Assembly (NCBI GenBank): GCA_947069175.1
Contig: CAMTDV010000015.1
Location: 25,746,249-25,810,248, forward strand
Reading direction: 5' to 3'
Length of the DNA: 64,000 bases
Source of the DNA: Scalesia atractyloides
Lineage: Eukaryota; Streptophyta; Magnoliopsida; Asterales; Asteraceae
Shown: piece after piece, positions 54,579 through 64,000 of the stretch
Numbering within the stretch: position 1 is the first letter of the stretch
Layout of the letters: the number at the start of each line of letters is the position of its first letter
The notes under the pieces: model-generated
What the model was told of the DNA's origin: nothing
Databases searched by the model: none
The model's input: the letters and a program-made list of their open reading frames with translations, nothing else
Made by a program: the position numbers and the translations under genes

Positions 54579-55900
54579 ATGGCAACTGGACGACGTGGAA
54601 ACCTTAACTTGACGCCCGAAGAGCTAGCTGCCATGATTCAAGAGCACGTGAACTCAGCTTTAGCGGGTGTTCAGAACCAACCGGCAGGTAACCATTATTA
54701 AATTTTCCTGTGAAAATCTAATAGTGAGGCTAGTAAAATTCCTTGCTGACTTCCTGTTCTCTGTCAGCAGGAGGGGGCTTTAACCCCTACAAGATGTTCC
54801 TTGACGCGAAACCAAGCAAATTCTCGGGGGCGGAAGGACCCATTGGACTGGTCCGCTGGATCGAAAAAATCTGAATCCGTTTTTGAAATGTGCAACTGTC
54901 TTAGAGGCCAACAAGGTCAAGTACGCAGCCTCAACACTGGAAGATGGGGCACTGACATGGTGGAATGCACAGGTCCAAACGTGTGGACTTATTGCTGCCA
55001 ATGCAATGGCCAGGGCCGAGTTCAAGGCCCTAATCAAAGAGGAGTACTGTCCACGAGACAGAGTGCAACAGTTGGAGCAAGCCTTATGGAACCACAAGAT
55101 GGTGGGATCTGAAATTGAAGCTTACACCGCAAAACATCATGACTTGGCATTTCTGTGTCCCGATTTGGCCAACACTGTGGAGAAAAGACTCGAGTTCTAT
55201 CTTGGGGGTCTGGTTCCGGAGATTCAGGGTATGGTAATGGCTAGTAACCCTGCAACTGAACATCAAGCAATCCGACTGGCTCACAAACTCACCGATAAGG
55301 CGGTGGATCAAAAGAAGCTGCCAGCACGGGGTACAACTGAAGTTGCCCCTGATAACGAAAGAAAGTTTGAAGACTCGTCTGCTCGACAGTCTTCGTCATC
55401 TCAGCCACAACAGGGGAGCCAGAAACGGTTCAATCATTACAACAGCCACAGGGGTCACCAAAATCAGTCCGCCAACAACAACAACAACAACCAGAACGCA
55501 AGCGGCTATGCAGGTCGAAAGCCGCAGTGCAACCGCTGTAACCTTCATCATAACGGCCCTTGTGCCGGGAATCGCTGCCAACGATGTGGCAAGATGGGAC
55601 ATGCGGCAAAGGATTGTCGTGGGGAAATCATGTCCCGACAAAATCAAAATCAACCCCAGGGTCAGCAGCAGGGTATTAACCGGGGATGCTATCAGTGTGG
55701 TAGCACTGCTCACTTCAAAAGAGACTGCCCACAGCTGCGTAACAACAACAACAATGGTGGGAACAACCACAACCACAATAACCACAACAACAATAATGGG
55801 AACGGTGGCACCGGAGGTGCCAAAGGTCGCGCATTTACATTGGGCCGCGGAGAGGCCAGAAACGACTCGAACGTGGTCACCGGTAAGTTTCCCCTTAATG
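54579..55900 (+). pseudogene. Element F gag with probable intron and a frameshift
   Basis: ATG 54579 opens MATGRRGNLNLTPEELAAMIQ. At 54688 the reading meets CAG/GTAACC and soon a stop. Removing 54688-54767 or 54688-54770 (ending TGTCAGCAG) restores the frame into GGFNPYKMFLDAKPSKFSG, so an 80 or 83-bp intron is likely. A small indel cluster at about 54868-54890 then shifts to the frame of the remaining core (VLEANKVKYAASTLEDGALTWWNAQVQ, LIKEEYCPRDRVQQLE). An Asn/Gln-rich region follows with two knuckles: CNRCNLHHNGPC...CQRCGKMGHAAKDC and CYQCGSTAHFKRDC (55531-55730). The open frame continues into protease without a stop. Confidence 0.82.
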
Positions 55901-57306
55901 AACATTTTGCTACTGTGCTTTTTGATACGGGTGCGGATAGGAGCTTTATATCTGAGTCTTTTAGGAGGAACCTAAATCTCACGCCTAAACCATTAGAGAC
56001 CCCTTATGTTATAGAATTAGCCGATGGTAATCCTGTAGACGTGACCCATATAGTATCCGGCTGTCAACTCAAACTCGCGGGCCACACTTTTACCATTGAT
56101 CTGATGACAACTACCCTGGGTAGTTTTGACGTGGTAGTCGGAATGGACTGGCTATCCGACGTCCGGGCTGAAGTTCTCTGCTTCGAAAAATCTATTCGTA
56201 TTCCGCTCTCTAACGACGAAATCCTGACGGTACAAGGCGATAAGGCAAGCGCCGTCACCAACATCATCTCTTACATGCAAGCGCAGAAGTATCTTCGGAG
56301 AAAGAACTCCTTCGCTTTACTCGCACTGATTACCGAACAGCCTAAGGAAGAGAAACGCATAGAAGACATCCCTGTCGTCCGTGATTTTTCCGATGTATTC
56401 CCAGAAGAACTACCTGGTCTTCCACCCCATCGACAATTGGAGTTTGAAATTGAATTGGCGAACAATGCAACTCCTATCGCCAAGGCTCTGTACCGCCTAG
56501 CTCCAGCCGAGCTGCAAGAGCTGTCTACCCAACTTCAGGAACTATTAGAAAAAGGATTTATCCGACCAAGAGTTTCGCCATGGGGAGCTCCAGTCCTTTT
56601 TGTCAAGAAGAAGGACGGGACTTTCCGCATGTGCATCGACTATAGGGAACTCAACAAGGTTACTGTCAAGAACCGATACCCGTTACCTCGCATCGACGAT
56701 CTCTTCGACCAACTTCAAGGGTCAAGCTACTACTCCAAGATTGATTTACGGTCCGGTTACCACCAGCTACGCGTCAGGGAGGAGGATATCGCTAAGACGG
56801 CATTTCGCACTCGGTATGGCCATTATGAGTTCTTGGTCATGCCCTTCGGTCTCACCAACGCGCCCGCGGTGTTCATGGACCTCATGAACCGCGTGTGTAA
56901 ACCATACCTCGACAAATTTGTCATTGTGTTCATCGATGACATACTCATCTACTCCAAAAGTGAAGAAGAACATGCTGAACATCTACGATCACTGCTAGGA
57001 TTACTTCAACAGGAAAAGCTATATGCCAAGCTTTCAAAGTGTGATTTCTGGATTCGGGAAGTTCAGTTTCTTGGGCATATCGTAAATGAAAAGGGTATCC
57101 ACGTAGACCCTGCCAAGATTGAAGCCATCAAAAACTGGGAAGCACCCAAGACACCGACGGAGATCCGCCAATTTTTGGGATTGGCTGGTTACTACAGACG
57201 TTTCATCGAGGGTTTTCAAAGATCGCACAACCGCTTACTACCCTCACCCAGAAAGGCATCAAGTATGCTTGGGGTGACAAGCAAGAAGCAGCATTTCAAT
57301 TGCTGA
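55901..57306 (+). pseudogene. Element F protease and reverse transcriptase
   Basis: It continues the gag frame. Protease has VLFDTGADRSFI (about 55915-55950) and GSFDVVVGMDWLS. RT has SPWGAPVLFVKKKDGTFR, CIDYRELNKV, NRYPLPRIDDLFDQL, RYGHYEFLVMPFGLTNAPAVF and the catalytic FIDD (about 56927-56945), then FLGHIVNEKGIHVDP and GLAGYYRRFIEGF. A T missing from a T-run at about 57211 shifts the frame, giving an aberrant end at 57306. All RT catalytic motifs are intact up to that point. Confidence 0.9.
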
Positions 57307-57516
57307 AACAGAAACTTTGCAGTGCACCCATTCTGTCCTTGCCGGAAGGAACAGATGACTTTGTAGTATATTGTGATGCTTCCATTCAGGGATTGGGATG
57401 CGTACTCATGCAACGTGATAAGGTCAACGCGTATGCGTCGCGACAACTGAAGGTTCACGAGAAAAACTACACGACGCATGACCTGGAATTGGGAGCTGTA
57501 GTGTTTGACTTGTGCA
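57212..57516 (+). pseudogene. Element F RNase H, truncated by deletion
   Basis: In the shifted frame: KIAQPLTTLTQKG, LKQKLCSAPILSLPEG, then RNase H with YCDASIQGLGCVLMQRDKV and KNYTTHDLELGAVVF. At about 57505-57516 it jumps to DLCK/TCAKVKVEYQ, which belongs to integrase. Compared with B (14587-15140) and E (62322-62868) about 545 bp are missing, covering the rest of RNase H and most of the integrase zinc finger. Confidence 0.85.
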
Positions 57517-58668
57517 AAAGTCAAGGTAGAGTACCAAAAGCCATCGGGGTTATTCCAACAACCCGAGATCCCAATGTGGAAATGGGATCAGATCTCGATG
57601 GACTTCATCACTAAACTCCCGCGAACTTTGGGTGGTTGCGATACCATCTGGGTAATTGTGGATCGTTTAACTAAGTCTGCACACTTCCTAGCTATTAAAG
57701 AAACAGATAAGATGTAGAAGTTGACTCGCATCTACATAAAGGAAGTAGTTTCTCGGCACGGAGTGCCAACATCCATCATCTCAGACAGAGATGCTCGCTT
57801 CACGTCCAACTTCTGGCAGTCACTCCAGAAAGCGTTGGGAACACGCTTGGATATGAGCACAGCCTATCACCCTCAGACTGACGGTCAAAGTGAAAGGACC
57901 ATACAAACCTTGGAAGACATGCTTAGGGCATGCGTCGTAGACTTCGGAAATAGTTGGGAAATCCACCTGCCTCTAGTAGAATTCTCATATAACAACAGTT
58001 ATCATACGAGTATTTCGGCAGCACCGTTTGAGGCATTATACGGTCGTAAATGTAGATCACCGGTCTGTTGGGCAGAAGTCGGTGACAGTCAACTCACAGG
58101 CCCTGAGTTAATACTTGAGGCTACTGAAAAGATTGTACAAATCAGAAACCGCATGGCGGCGGCACAAGATCGACAGAAAAGCTACGCTGATCAACGACGC
58201 AAACCGCTCGAATTTCAAGTAGGCGACCGCGTCCTACTAAAGGTGTCACCCTGGAAGGGTGTAATCCGCTTTGGAAAACGGCGCAAACTAAACCCACGGT
58301 ACGTAGGCCCGTTTGTAATCTTGAAACGTATCGGACCCGTAGCTTATCAATTAGACCTTCCTGCCGAACTCAGTGGAGTTCACAACGTTTTTCACGTATC
58401 AAATCTGAAGAAGTGTCTATCAGACGAAACTCTAGTCATTCCATTGGATGAGATCCAAGTGGATGAACAACTACACTTTGTGGAACAGCCTATCGAGGTC
58501 ATGGATCGTGAGATCAAGACTCGAAGGCACAGCAAGATTCCGATCGTAAAGGTTCGTTGGGACTCTAAGCGTGGACCGGAGTTCACGTGGGAAAGAGAGG
58601 ACCAAATGAAAAGCAAATACCCACACCTCTTCGCAACTGAGCAGCAAACTAACAATACCAACAACTAA
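57505..58668 (+). pseudogene. Element F integrase core, C-terminus and chromodomain-like end
   Basis: From TCAKVKVEYQKPSGL the core runs through WKWDQISMDFITKLP (first Asp), a TAG at about 57715-57717 (family Glu codon), IISDRDARFTSNF (second Asp) and GQSERTIQTLEDM (Glu). Then come VLLKVSPWKGVIRFGKRRKL, the GPF motif, HVSNLKKCLSDE and the chromodomain-like HSKIPIVKVRWDSKRGPEFTWERED, ending in TAA at 58666-58668. Apart from the one stop and the missing finger, this part is the best preserved integrase C-terminus in the window. Confidence 0.88.
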
Positions 58669-58893
58669 ATTTTCGGGACGAAAATTATTTCAACATGGGG
58701 ATGATGTGACAACCTGGAAATTTCTCATACTTTTGCGTACTATTGTTAACTAAGTCCTTGTGCATGGCACTTGGGAATCTTTGTGCATGGCACTTGGGAA
58801 CTTCTTGTAACTTCGCGTACCATCATAAACGAACTAACTCTTTGTGCGTGGCACTCTAAACATGTACGCTACATTCTAAACCGCGTTTACTCA
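58669..58893 (+). other. First PPT block and vestigial LTR start of element F
   Basis: AATTTTCG and CGAAAATT pair around GGA (58671-58689), followed by ATTTCAACA, TGGGG and ATGA. Then comes TGTGACAACCTGG, which looks like the start of a different Tekay LTR, for only about 190 bp. The stretch includes two copies of TTGTGCATGGCACTTGGGAA. Confidence 0.7.
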
Positions 58894-58929
58894 ATTTTCG
58901 GGACGAAAATTCTTTCAACATGGGGATAA
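58894..58929 (+). promoter_or_regulatory. Second (used) pre-PPT hairpin and PPT of element F
   Basis: AATTTTCG-GGA-CGAAAATT again, then CTTTCAACA, TGGGG and ATAA, followed by the LTR TG at 58930. Confidence 0.8.
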
Positions 58930-61828
58930 TGTGACATCCCGGGTTTTTCGGACAACTTAAACGTAATACTTGTCGAGTGAATTATATGCTATGTATTAAA
59001 TGTGTACGAGTTAGTGAATACGTGATGTGCGATTATGTGATTGTGTTAGTTATAAAATAATCATGGCTAATATGTACACGAACCAAACCGCGACACGAAC
59101 CAACCATAAACTCCTTGTGACTCTAGGAGTGAACCGAGTTCTAACCCAAACCTTAAACTATTCAGCCGCAAGATCAAACCGAACCAACCCAAGTCCTCGG
59201 CCACGAGGACAAGCCCAAACCGCAAACCCATTGCGAGAACAATTGTGAGAACAAAGATCAAACCCAAACCGACCCACCCAAGCCCTCGGCCGCAAGACAC
59301 CAAACCGTGACCTTGTTGTCTCCTTGCGCTATATATACACACACTCATGCATGCTCTTTCACAACTCCAAAACCCTAATACCTAAGAAGCCGACGGCAGC
59401 CATTGTTCATCCTCTTCGACCGCAAACAGCTTCCGCTTGTTCCATTGATCGCGAGTAGCCGATCCTTCATCCCTTCAATCGCAAACAGCCCATCTCTTCC
59501 ACTTGTTCACTTCCTCGATCACAAAACAGCCTACTACTTCTTCTCAGTCGCGAACAACCTCCTTTCTCGGTCACGGATCTTCTCGGTTGCAAGCATCTTT
59601 GATCACCGGTTCCTTATCTTACTCACGGTTCGTTTACCTTATCGTTAAAAGATTAGAATTTATCATATGTTACAAGATCATATTCGGAATACATGTGTTT
59701 TAATTTTGTTGTTTTCGGATTGAATGATTGAATGAAACGATTGTGTTGTTTTCCGATTGTTAAGGCTAGGTTGCAAGTAATGTTTGTTTGAAATCTGAAA
59801 CCATAGGCTGTATTTGTGTATAAAAACTAGAGTTATGAACTAGGGTTTGCATGGATATGTTATTAGTATTGATCTATGACTAGGAAACCGGTTCTTGATC
59901 GCCTAGGTTAATCATATGAACGGCTGATGCGAGTTTATGATAATGATATGCTGAAACAGTTTGCTGAGTAATAGTTACAGCCGACTTCATCTGGCTGTAA
60001 CTCGGTCATTAGTTGTCGAAAAACGGACTTTCTGATGTCTAGAACGTAGAGATTTGAATAACGAATCTAAGGGCGCTGGATTCATAATTTTCTGAAGTCG
60101 TTTGATATTTTTAAAGGGCCAAATAAATTCAGTAACTAAAGCTGTGAAAATCCTGAAATTTTGTTAGTTGTTTATCGACTTGGATTTTAAAATCAGTAGG
60201 GAGTTGAGTCATGAATTTTGTACAGCAACTAGGTATGGAAATTTCCGGGCAACTCCAACTGGAATTTTGTTAGTTGGACGATCGGTGATTTTTAAATAAA
60301 TTCTTTCGTGGACTGCAGTCAGAAAGTGATAAATCTGACTGCAGCCTAGTATATTAATATTTATGGTTAAATGGTAAAGATTTAGGACTTGGAAAATTTA
60401 TATAAATTTCTACAATATAAATGGCACCTGCTGTAAAAATATTAGAATTTTTGGAACGTTGGAACTATTTTATAAAAATCCTAGAAAACAGCTGAATTAT
60501 GAGTGTTAAGCTGAAATTTGATAACTTGTGATTGTGTGCACCAAATTGTTGCATGGATTGGATTATGTTCATGATAAGTTGTTTTGATCACTAGGTTCAC
60601 ATGAGTATACTTGCATGCATGTTTGAGTGTTAGATATGTTGTTTGTGTGTATCACTTTGTGCGTAAATTAAGTGTAGAATTTGTATTGGTGTGATCACAC
60701 ACTGACTTGAAATCAATTGGTTTGTTAGGACGCGATTAGCGGTCCCATCCTTTACAACTTCTTTACTACACTAACCGAGCAAATAAAGGTGAGTTCACGG
60801 CCCCTAACTTTATCCGGTTTTTAAACAACAGGGGGAGAAACATGTATACACTCTTCAAACTCAATCTCTTTACGTTATACGAAATTAACGTCACATAACT
60901 ATTCAGTAACTAAGTTGATGTTAATGTAATGTTATGGTCACTAAGCAGCTTTATCACTTAAGTCCTCGTCAATCTCTCGGATCGTTAGTATTGGGTTTAA
61001 TAGCGGGGGGAATTATAAGTAGTACTACTGGGCCCGACAAGCCCCATCCGAGCTAGTCGCGCTAGCCGACCGGGTATGGTCAACGGGTGAATAATTTGGC
61101 CTAACTTCGCCATGGTCAGTGATAGGCCTGGCAACACGGAGGCACAACAGTCAGCTTCGATCGCGAACTCTTACGTGACATAACTTTAGGCTAGCTACCT
61201 ATATATGTTAACATTGAACTTAATTACGAAACAACTATATTATCCCGGGTGGAGGATAATGGAAACAACAGCTTATTATTCCGGGTTGGAATAATGGAAA
61301 CAACAACTATATTATCCCGGGTTGAGGATAATGGAAGCAACAACTTATTATTCCGGGATTGGAATAATGGAACCAGCACGTTATCCCGGGTTAGGGATAA
61401 CGGGGAAAATAAACTATAACCGAACAAACGAATTTATGAAAACCTGTGAACTCACTCATCTTTAATGTTGACACTTGTTTCTTTACATGTTTCTCAGGAC
61501 GCTAGGAGCTCTAGGTGCACGCACATGCATTGAACAAGACATCTTTTATCGAGTCTTATTTACACATATTGTTTTGGGTTTTTCATTGTTTTAGCGTTTG
61601 TGTTGGCGCCCGCTTCACTACTTATTTATGCTTCCGCTCAACTTTAAAAACTAATGATTCCGCTAAAATATTGGTAACTAATCAAGACAATATAAAATAT
61701 ACGACAAATGATTTTTGTAAACGTATTATCAAATCATATAGAGTCGTTAGACGTACTAGTGTTTCAGATTCTGGTTTGTTCACACGCCTCGCGGTAAAAC
61801 TCCGCAAGTGGAAATTGAGGGTGTGACA
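58930..61828 (+). repeat. 3' LTR of element F (2899 bp)
   Basis: It matches 50548-53447 end to end, with only scattered single differences seen by eye (for example CGTAATACTT versus CGTTATACTT near the start). The TATA box is at 59330-59337. Confidence 0.92.
61239..61402 (+). repeat. Five-unit hairpin array in F 3' LTR
   Basis: The same five stems as 52858-53021, shifted by 8381 bp, with no stem changes seen. Confidence 0.92.
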
Positions 61829-63558
61829 TAAAGAAAGAACAACTTTACGCCAAATTATCCAAATGTGAGTTTTGGCTTAAGGAAGTTCAATTTTTGGGAC
61901 ATATTGTCAACGAACAAGGTATTCATGTAGATCCCGCCAAAATAAGTGCAATCAGGGATTGGAGTACGCCTATTACTCCTACCAAAGTTCGTTCATTTCT
62001 TGGTCTCGCGGGTTACTACCATCGCTTTATCGCAAACTTCTCAAATATTGTGGTTCCCCTCACTGCTTTAACTCAAAAGAATAAACCTTTTGATTGGGGA
62101 CCCAAACAAGAAGAAACTTTTCAGACCTTGAAACAGAAACTTTATAATGCTCCTATTTTATCGTTACCTGAAGGTAACAACGACTTTGTCGTTTATTGTG
62201 ATGCATCGAACTTAGGCCTTGGCTACATTCTCATGCAAAGGAACAAAGTTATAGTCTATACATCAAGACAATTGAAGATTCACGAAAAGAACTACACCAC
62301 TCATGATCTTGAGTTGGGTGCTGTTGTTTTCGCTCTCAAAATTTGGAGACATTATCTATACGATACAAAATGCGTGGTTTTCACCGACCACAAAATCCTC
62401 CAGCACATTTTCAATCAGAAAGAACTAAACATGAGACAGCGACGATGGGTCGAACTTCTGAACGACTACGACTGTGAGATTCGCTACCATCCTGGTAAGG
62501 CGAATGTCGTAGCCGATGCTCTTAGTCGTAAAGAACGAGTCAAGCTACATTGTGTTCAAGTTCAATATGATATCCAAAACCGTATCTTCCAAGCTCAACA
62601 AACTTGTGATACACAAGGCATGATGGGTTATGAATTACCACATCATCTTGAGCTTCAACTTGAAACGAAAGACAATGGGTTATTTTATTATCTGAACCGT
62701 TTGTGGGTTCCAAGTCAAGACAATCTTCGCACCTTAATAATGGATAAAGCTCATAAGTCTCGTTATTCAATTCATCCAGGTGCAGACAAAATGTATAAGG
62801 ATCTTCGTACTCAGTATTGGTGGCCGGGTATGAAGAAAGACATTGCCTTGTACGTATCTAAATGTCTTACTTGTCTCAAAGTTAAGGCAGAACATCAATG
62901 CCCTTCTGGTTTGCTTGAACAACCAGAAATTCCGGTTTGGAAATGGGAAAGCATTGCAATGGATCTCATTACCAAATTACCACGTCCATCTAGAGGTCAT
63001 GATGCCATTTGGGTAATCGTTGACCGTTTCACCAAGTCAGCACACTTTATAGCAATCCGTGAGGATTTCCCTGCTGAAAAACTTGCTAAGATCTATGTGG
63101 ATGAAATTGTATCTCGTCATGGTGTCCTTTTGGACATCATAACTGATCGTGATGCTCGATTCTCAGCTCATTTTTGGAGGATCATGCAATCTGCCATGGG
63201 AACCAAACTTAACCTGAGCACTGCTTATCATCCTCAAACGGATGGACAGTCCGAAAGAACAATCCAGACACTGGAGGATATGCTTAGAGCTTGTGTGATT
63301 GACTTTGGTGGTAGTTGGGATTCACATCTACCTTTGATTGAATTCTCCTACAATAACAGTTATCACACCAGCATTGACATGGCTCCTTTCGAAGCTCTTT
63401 ATGGTCGAAAATGCCATTCACCTGTCTGTTGGAATGAAATTGGTGAATCTCAATTCACTGGACCTGAACTCATTCAAGACACAACAGACATAGTCAAGAT
63501 AATCCGTGATAATCTTTTGATAGCTAGAAGCCGTCAAAAGAGTTACGCAAACAAATGA
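61829..63558 (+). pseudogene. Element E pol continued: RT end, RNase H, integrase
   Basis: It resumes right after F with KKEQLYAKLSKCEFWL and FLGHIVNEQGIHVDP, then the connection region GLAGYYHRFI. RNase H has YCDASNLGLGYIL and FTDHKILQHIF. Integrase has its finger (HPGADKMYKDL...CLTCLKVKAEHQ) and the core Asp in MDLITKLP, Asp in IITDRDARF and Glu in GQSERTIQ. It is open for over 1.7 kb, the longest intact stretch of E, and closes at TGA 63556-63558 where the family has an Arg codon. Confidence 0.9.
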
Positions 63559-64000
63559 CGCGAGCCCTTGGAATTCCAAGTCGGTGATCATGTCCTACAC
63601 AAGGTATCCCCTTGGAAAGGCATGGTTAATTTGGGAAGAAAGGAAAACTTGCACCTAGATATGTTGGACCTTTCAAGATCATTGAGAAAATCGTAAAGGT
63701 GGCCTACAAACTCGAGTTGCCTCCTGAACTTGGTAATGTTCATCCAACATTCCACGTGTCCAATTTGTAAAAGTGTTTAGCTGATGAAAACCTCCACATC
63801 CCTCTTGATGAAATTCGTGTTAATGACACGTTACACTTTGTCGAGAAACCTGTGGAAATATTGGATCGGGAAGTCAAAAAGCTTAAGCGTAGACGTATAC
63901 CGATTGTTAAAGTTAGCTGGGAGCCCTAACATGGCCCAGAGTTTACTTGGGAACAAGTGGACCAGATGAAGGCGAAATATCCACATCTATTTTCACAAGT
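63559..64000 (+). pseudogene. Element E integrase C-terminus and chromodomain-like end, running off window
   Basis: After the TGA: REPLEFQVGDHVLHKVSPWKGM, a frameshift near 63630, then the GPFKIIEKI and KVAYKLELPPEL motifs, HVSNL with a TAA for a Lys codon (about 63768), DENLHIPLDEI, and the chromodomain-like RRIPIVKVSWEP with a TAA (about 63927) before HGPEFTWEQ. The element's PPT and 3' LTR would follow beyond the window. Confidence 0.85.

Larger units (their letters stand above)
50548..61828 (+). mobile_element. Tekay-type chromovirus (element F), inserted in RT of E
   Basis: The LTRs 50548-53447 (2900 bp) and 58930-61828 (2899 bp) differ only at scattered positions, so F looks recent. 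The interior has PBS, a leader ORF, gag with a probable intron, protease-RT, a deletion from RNase H into integrase, integrase core to chromodomain-like end, a first PPT block with a vestigial LTR start, a second PPT block, and the 3' LTR. The host sequence shares TAA on both sides (left CTCCTAA, right TAAAGAAAG), a reduced or altered target duplication. Confidence 0.92.
24476..64000 (+). mobile_element. Tekay-type chromovirus (element E), split by nested elements D and F
   Basis: The parts are: 5' LTR 24476-26150 and 46918-47677 (split by D), PBS 47685-47697, gag 48273-49238, protease/RT 49239-50547 (split by F), and RT end to integrase 61829-64000. The RT resumes after F at the exact codon region where it stopped: CTCCTAA before F and TAAAGAAAGAAC after it, together matching a leucine-lysine-lysine stretch of the family. 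The 3' LTR lies outside the window. There are many stops, so this is an old host element. Confidence 0.82.

Noticed and set aside
55396..55905. 169-codon minus-strand valine-rich ORF
   Set aside because: It mirrors the Asn/Gln-rich low-complexity part of F gag on the other strand.
63784..63969. 61-codon plus-strand ORF at the right end
   Set aside because: Out of frame with the integrase C-terminus (DENLHIPLDEI...) that it overlaps; a shadow.

Overview
This window is nuclear DNA of a flowering plant, built almost entirely from LTR retrotransposons stacked inside one another. I found no cellular protein-coding gene. The Athila and Tekay-type Ty3/Gypsy lineages, the initiator-Met-tRNA primer sites (TGGTATCAGAGCC), the AT-rich spacers and the TATAAATA promoters are all plant-typical. 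The flavour of the LTRs and of the acidic DPEE leader ORF recalls composites (Asteraceae). That last step is an impression from memory, not a database result.

Layout. 1-8028: 3' part of an Athila-lineage element (A) with broken pol, a broken Athila 3' ORF, a long 3' spacer and its 3' LTR. 8057-19038: a structurally complete Tekay-type chromovirus (B) with 2.7-kb LTRs. Its LTRs carry four tRNA-like modules each, a W-box array and a 65-bp tandem repeat. 19039-22320: AT-rich DNA without recognisable genes. 22328-24022: 3' terminus of a second Athila-type element (C). 24476-64000: a large Tekay-type element (E) that runs off the right edge and has been split twice. Its 5' LTR is split by a minus-strand composite (D, about 26151-46917), and its reverse transcriptase is split by element F (50548-61828). 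E's coding sequence resumes at 61829 in the middle of the same domain.

D is itself a composite: two gag-pol copies of one minus-strand Tekay family flank a plus-strand Ty1/Copia element (G, about 33267-38985) that has a 5' LTR but no 3' LTR. A single deletion across a tandem D-D array carrying a copia insertion would explain this. F is the youngest-looking insertion (LTRs of 2900 and 2899 bp). It has an extra acidic leader ORF, a probable small intron in gag, an internal deletion of RNase H/integrase, and a duplicated polypurine-tract block.

The most interesting signals are structural rather than coding. They are: (i) tRNA-like modules in the LTRs of B whose D-arm-like stems show compensatory changes between copies; (ii) a five-unit, 36-bp-period hairpin array in both LTRs of F, again with compensated stems; (iii) a small hairpin with GGA in its loop at a near-constant distance upstream of the polypurine tract in both Athila and Tekay elements; (iv) paired near-palindromes of the type CACGGGGCCGTG in Athila 3' regions and LTRs. 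Every gag-pol frame in the window contains stops or frameshifts, so no element here encodes a full set of proteins as read.
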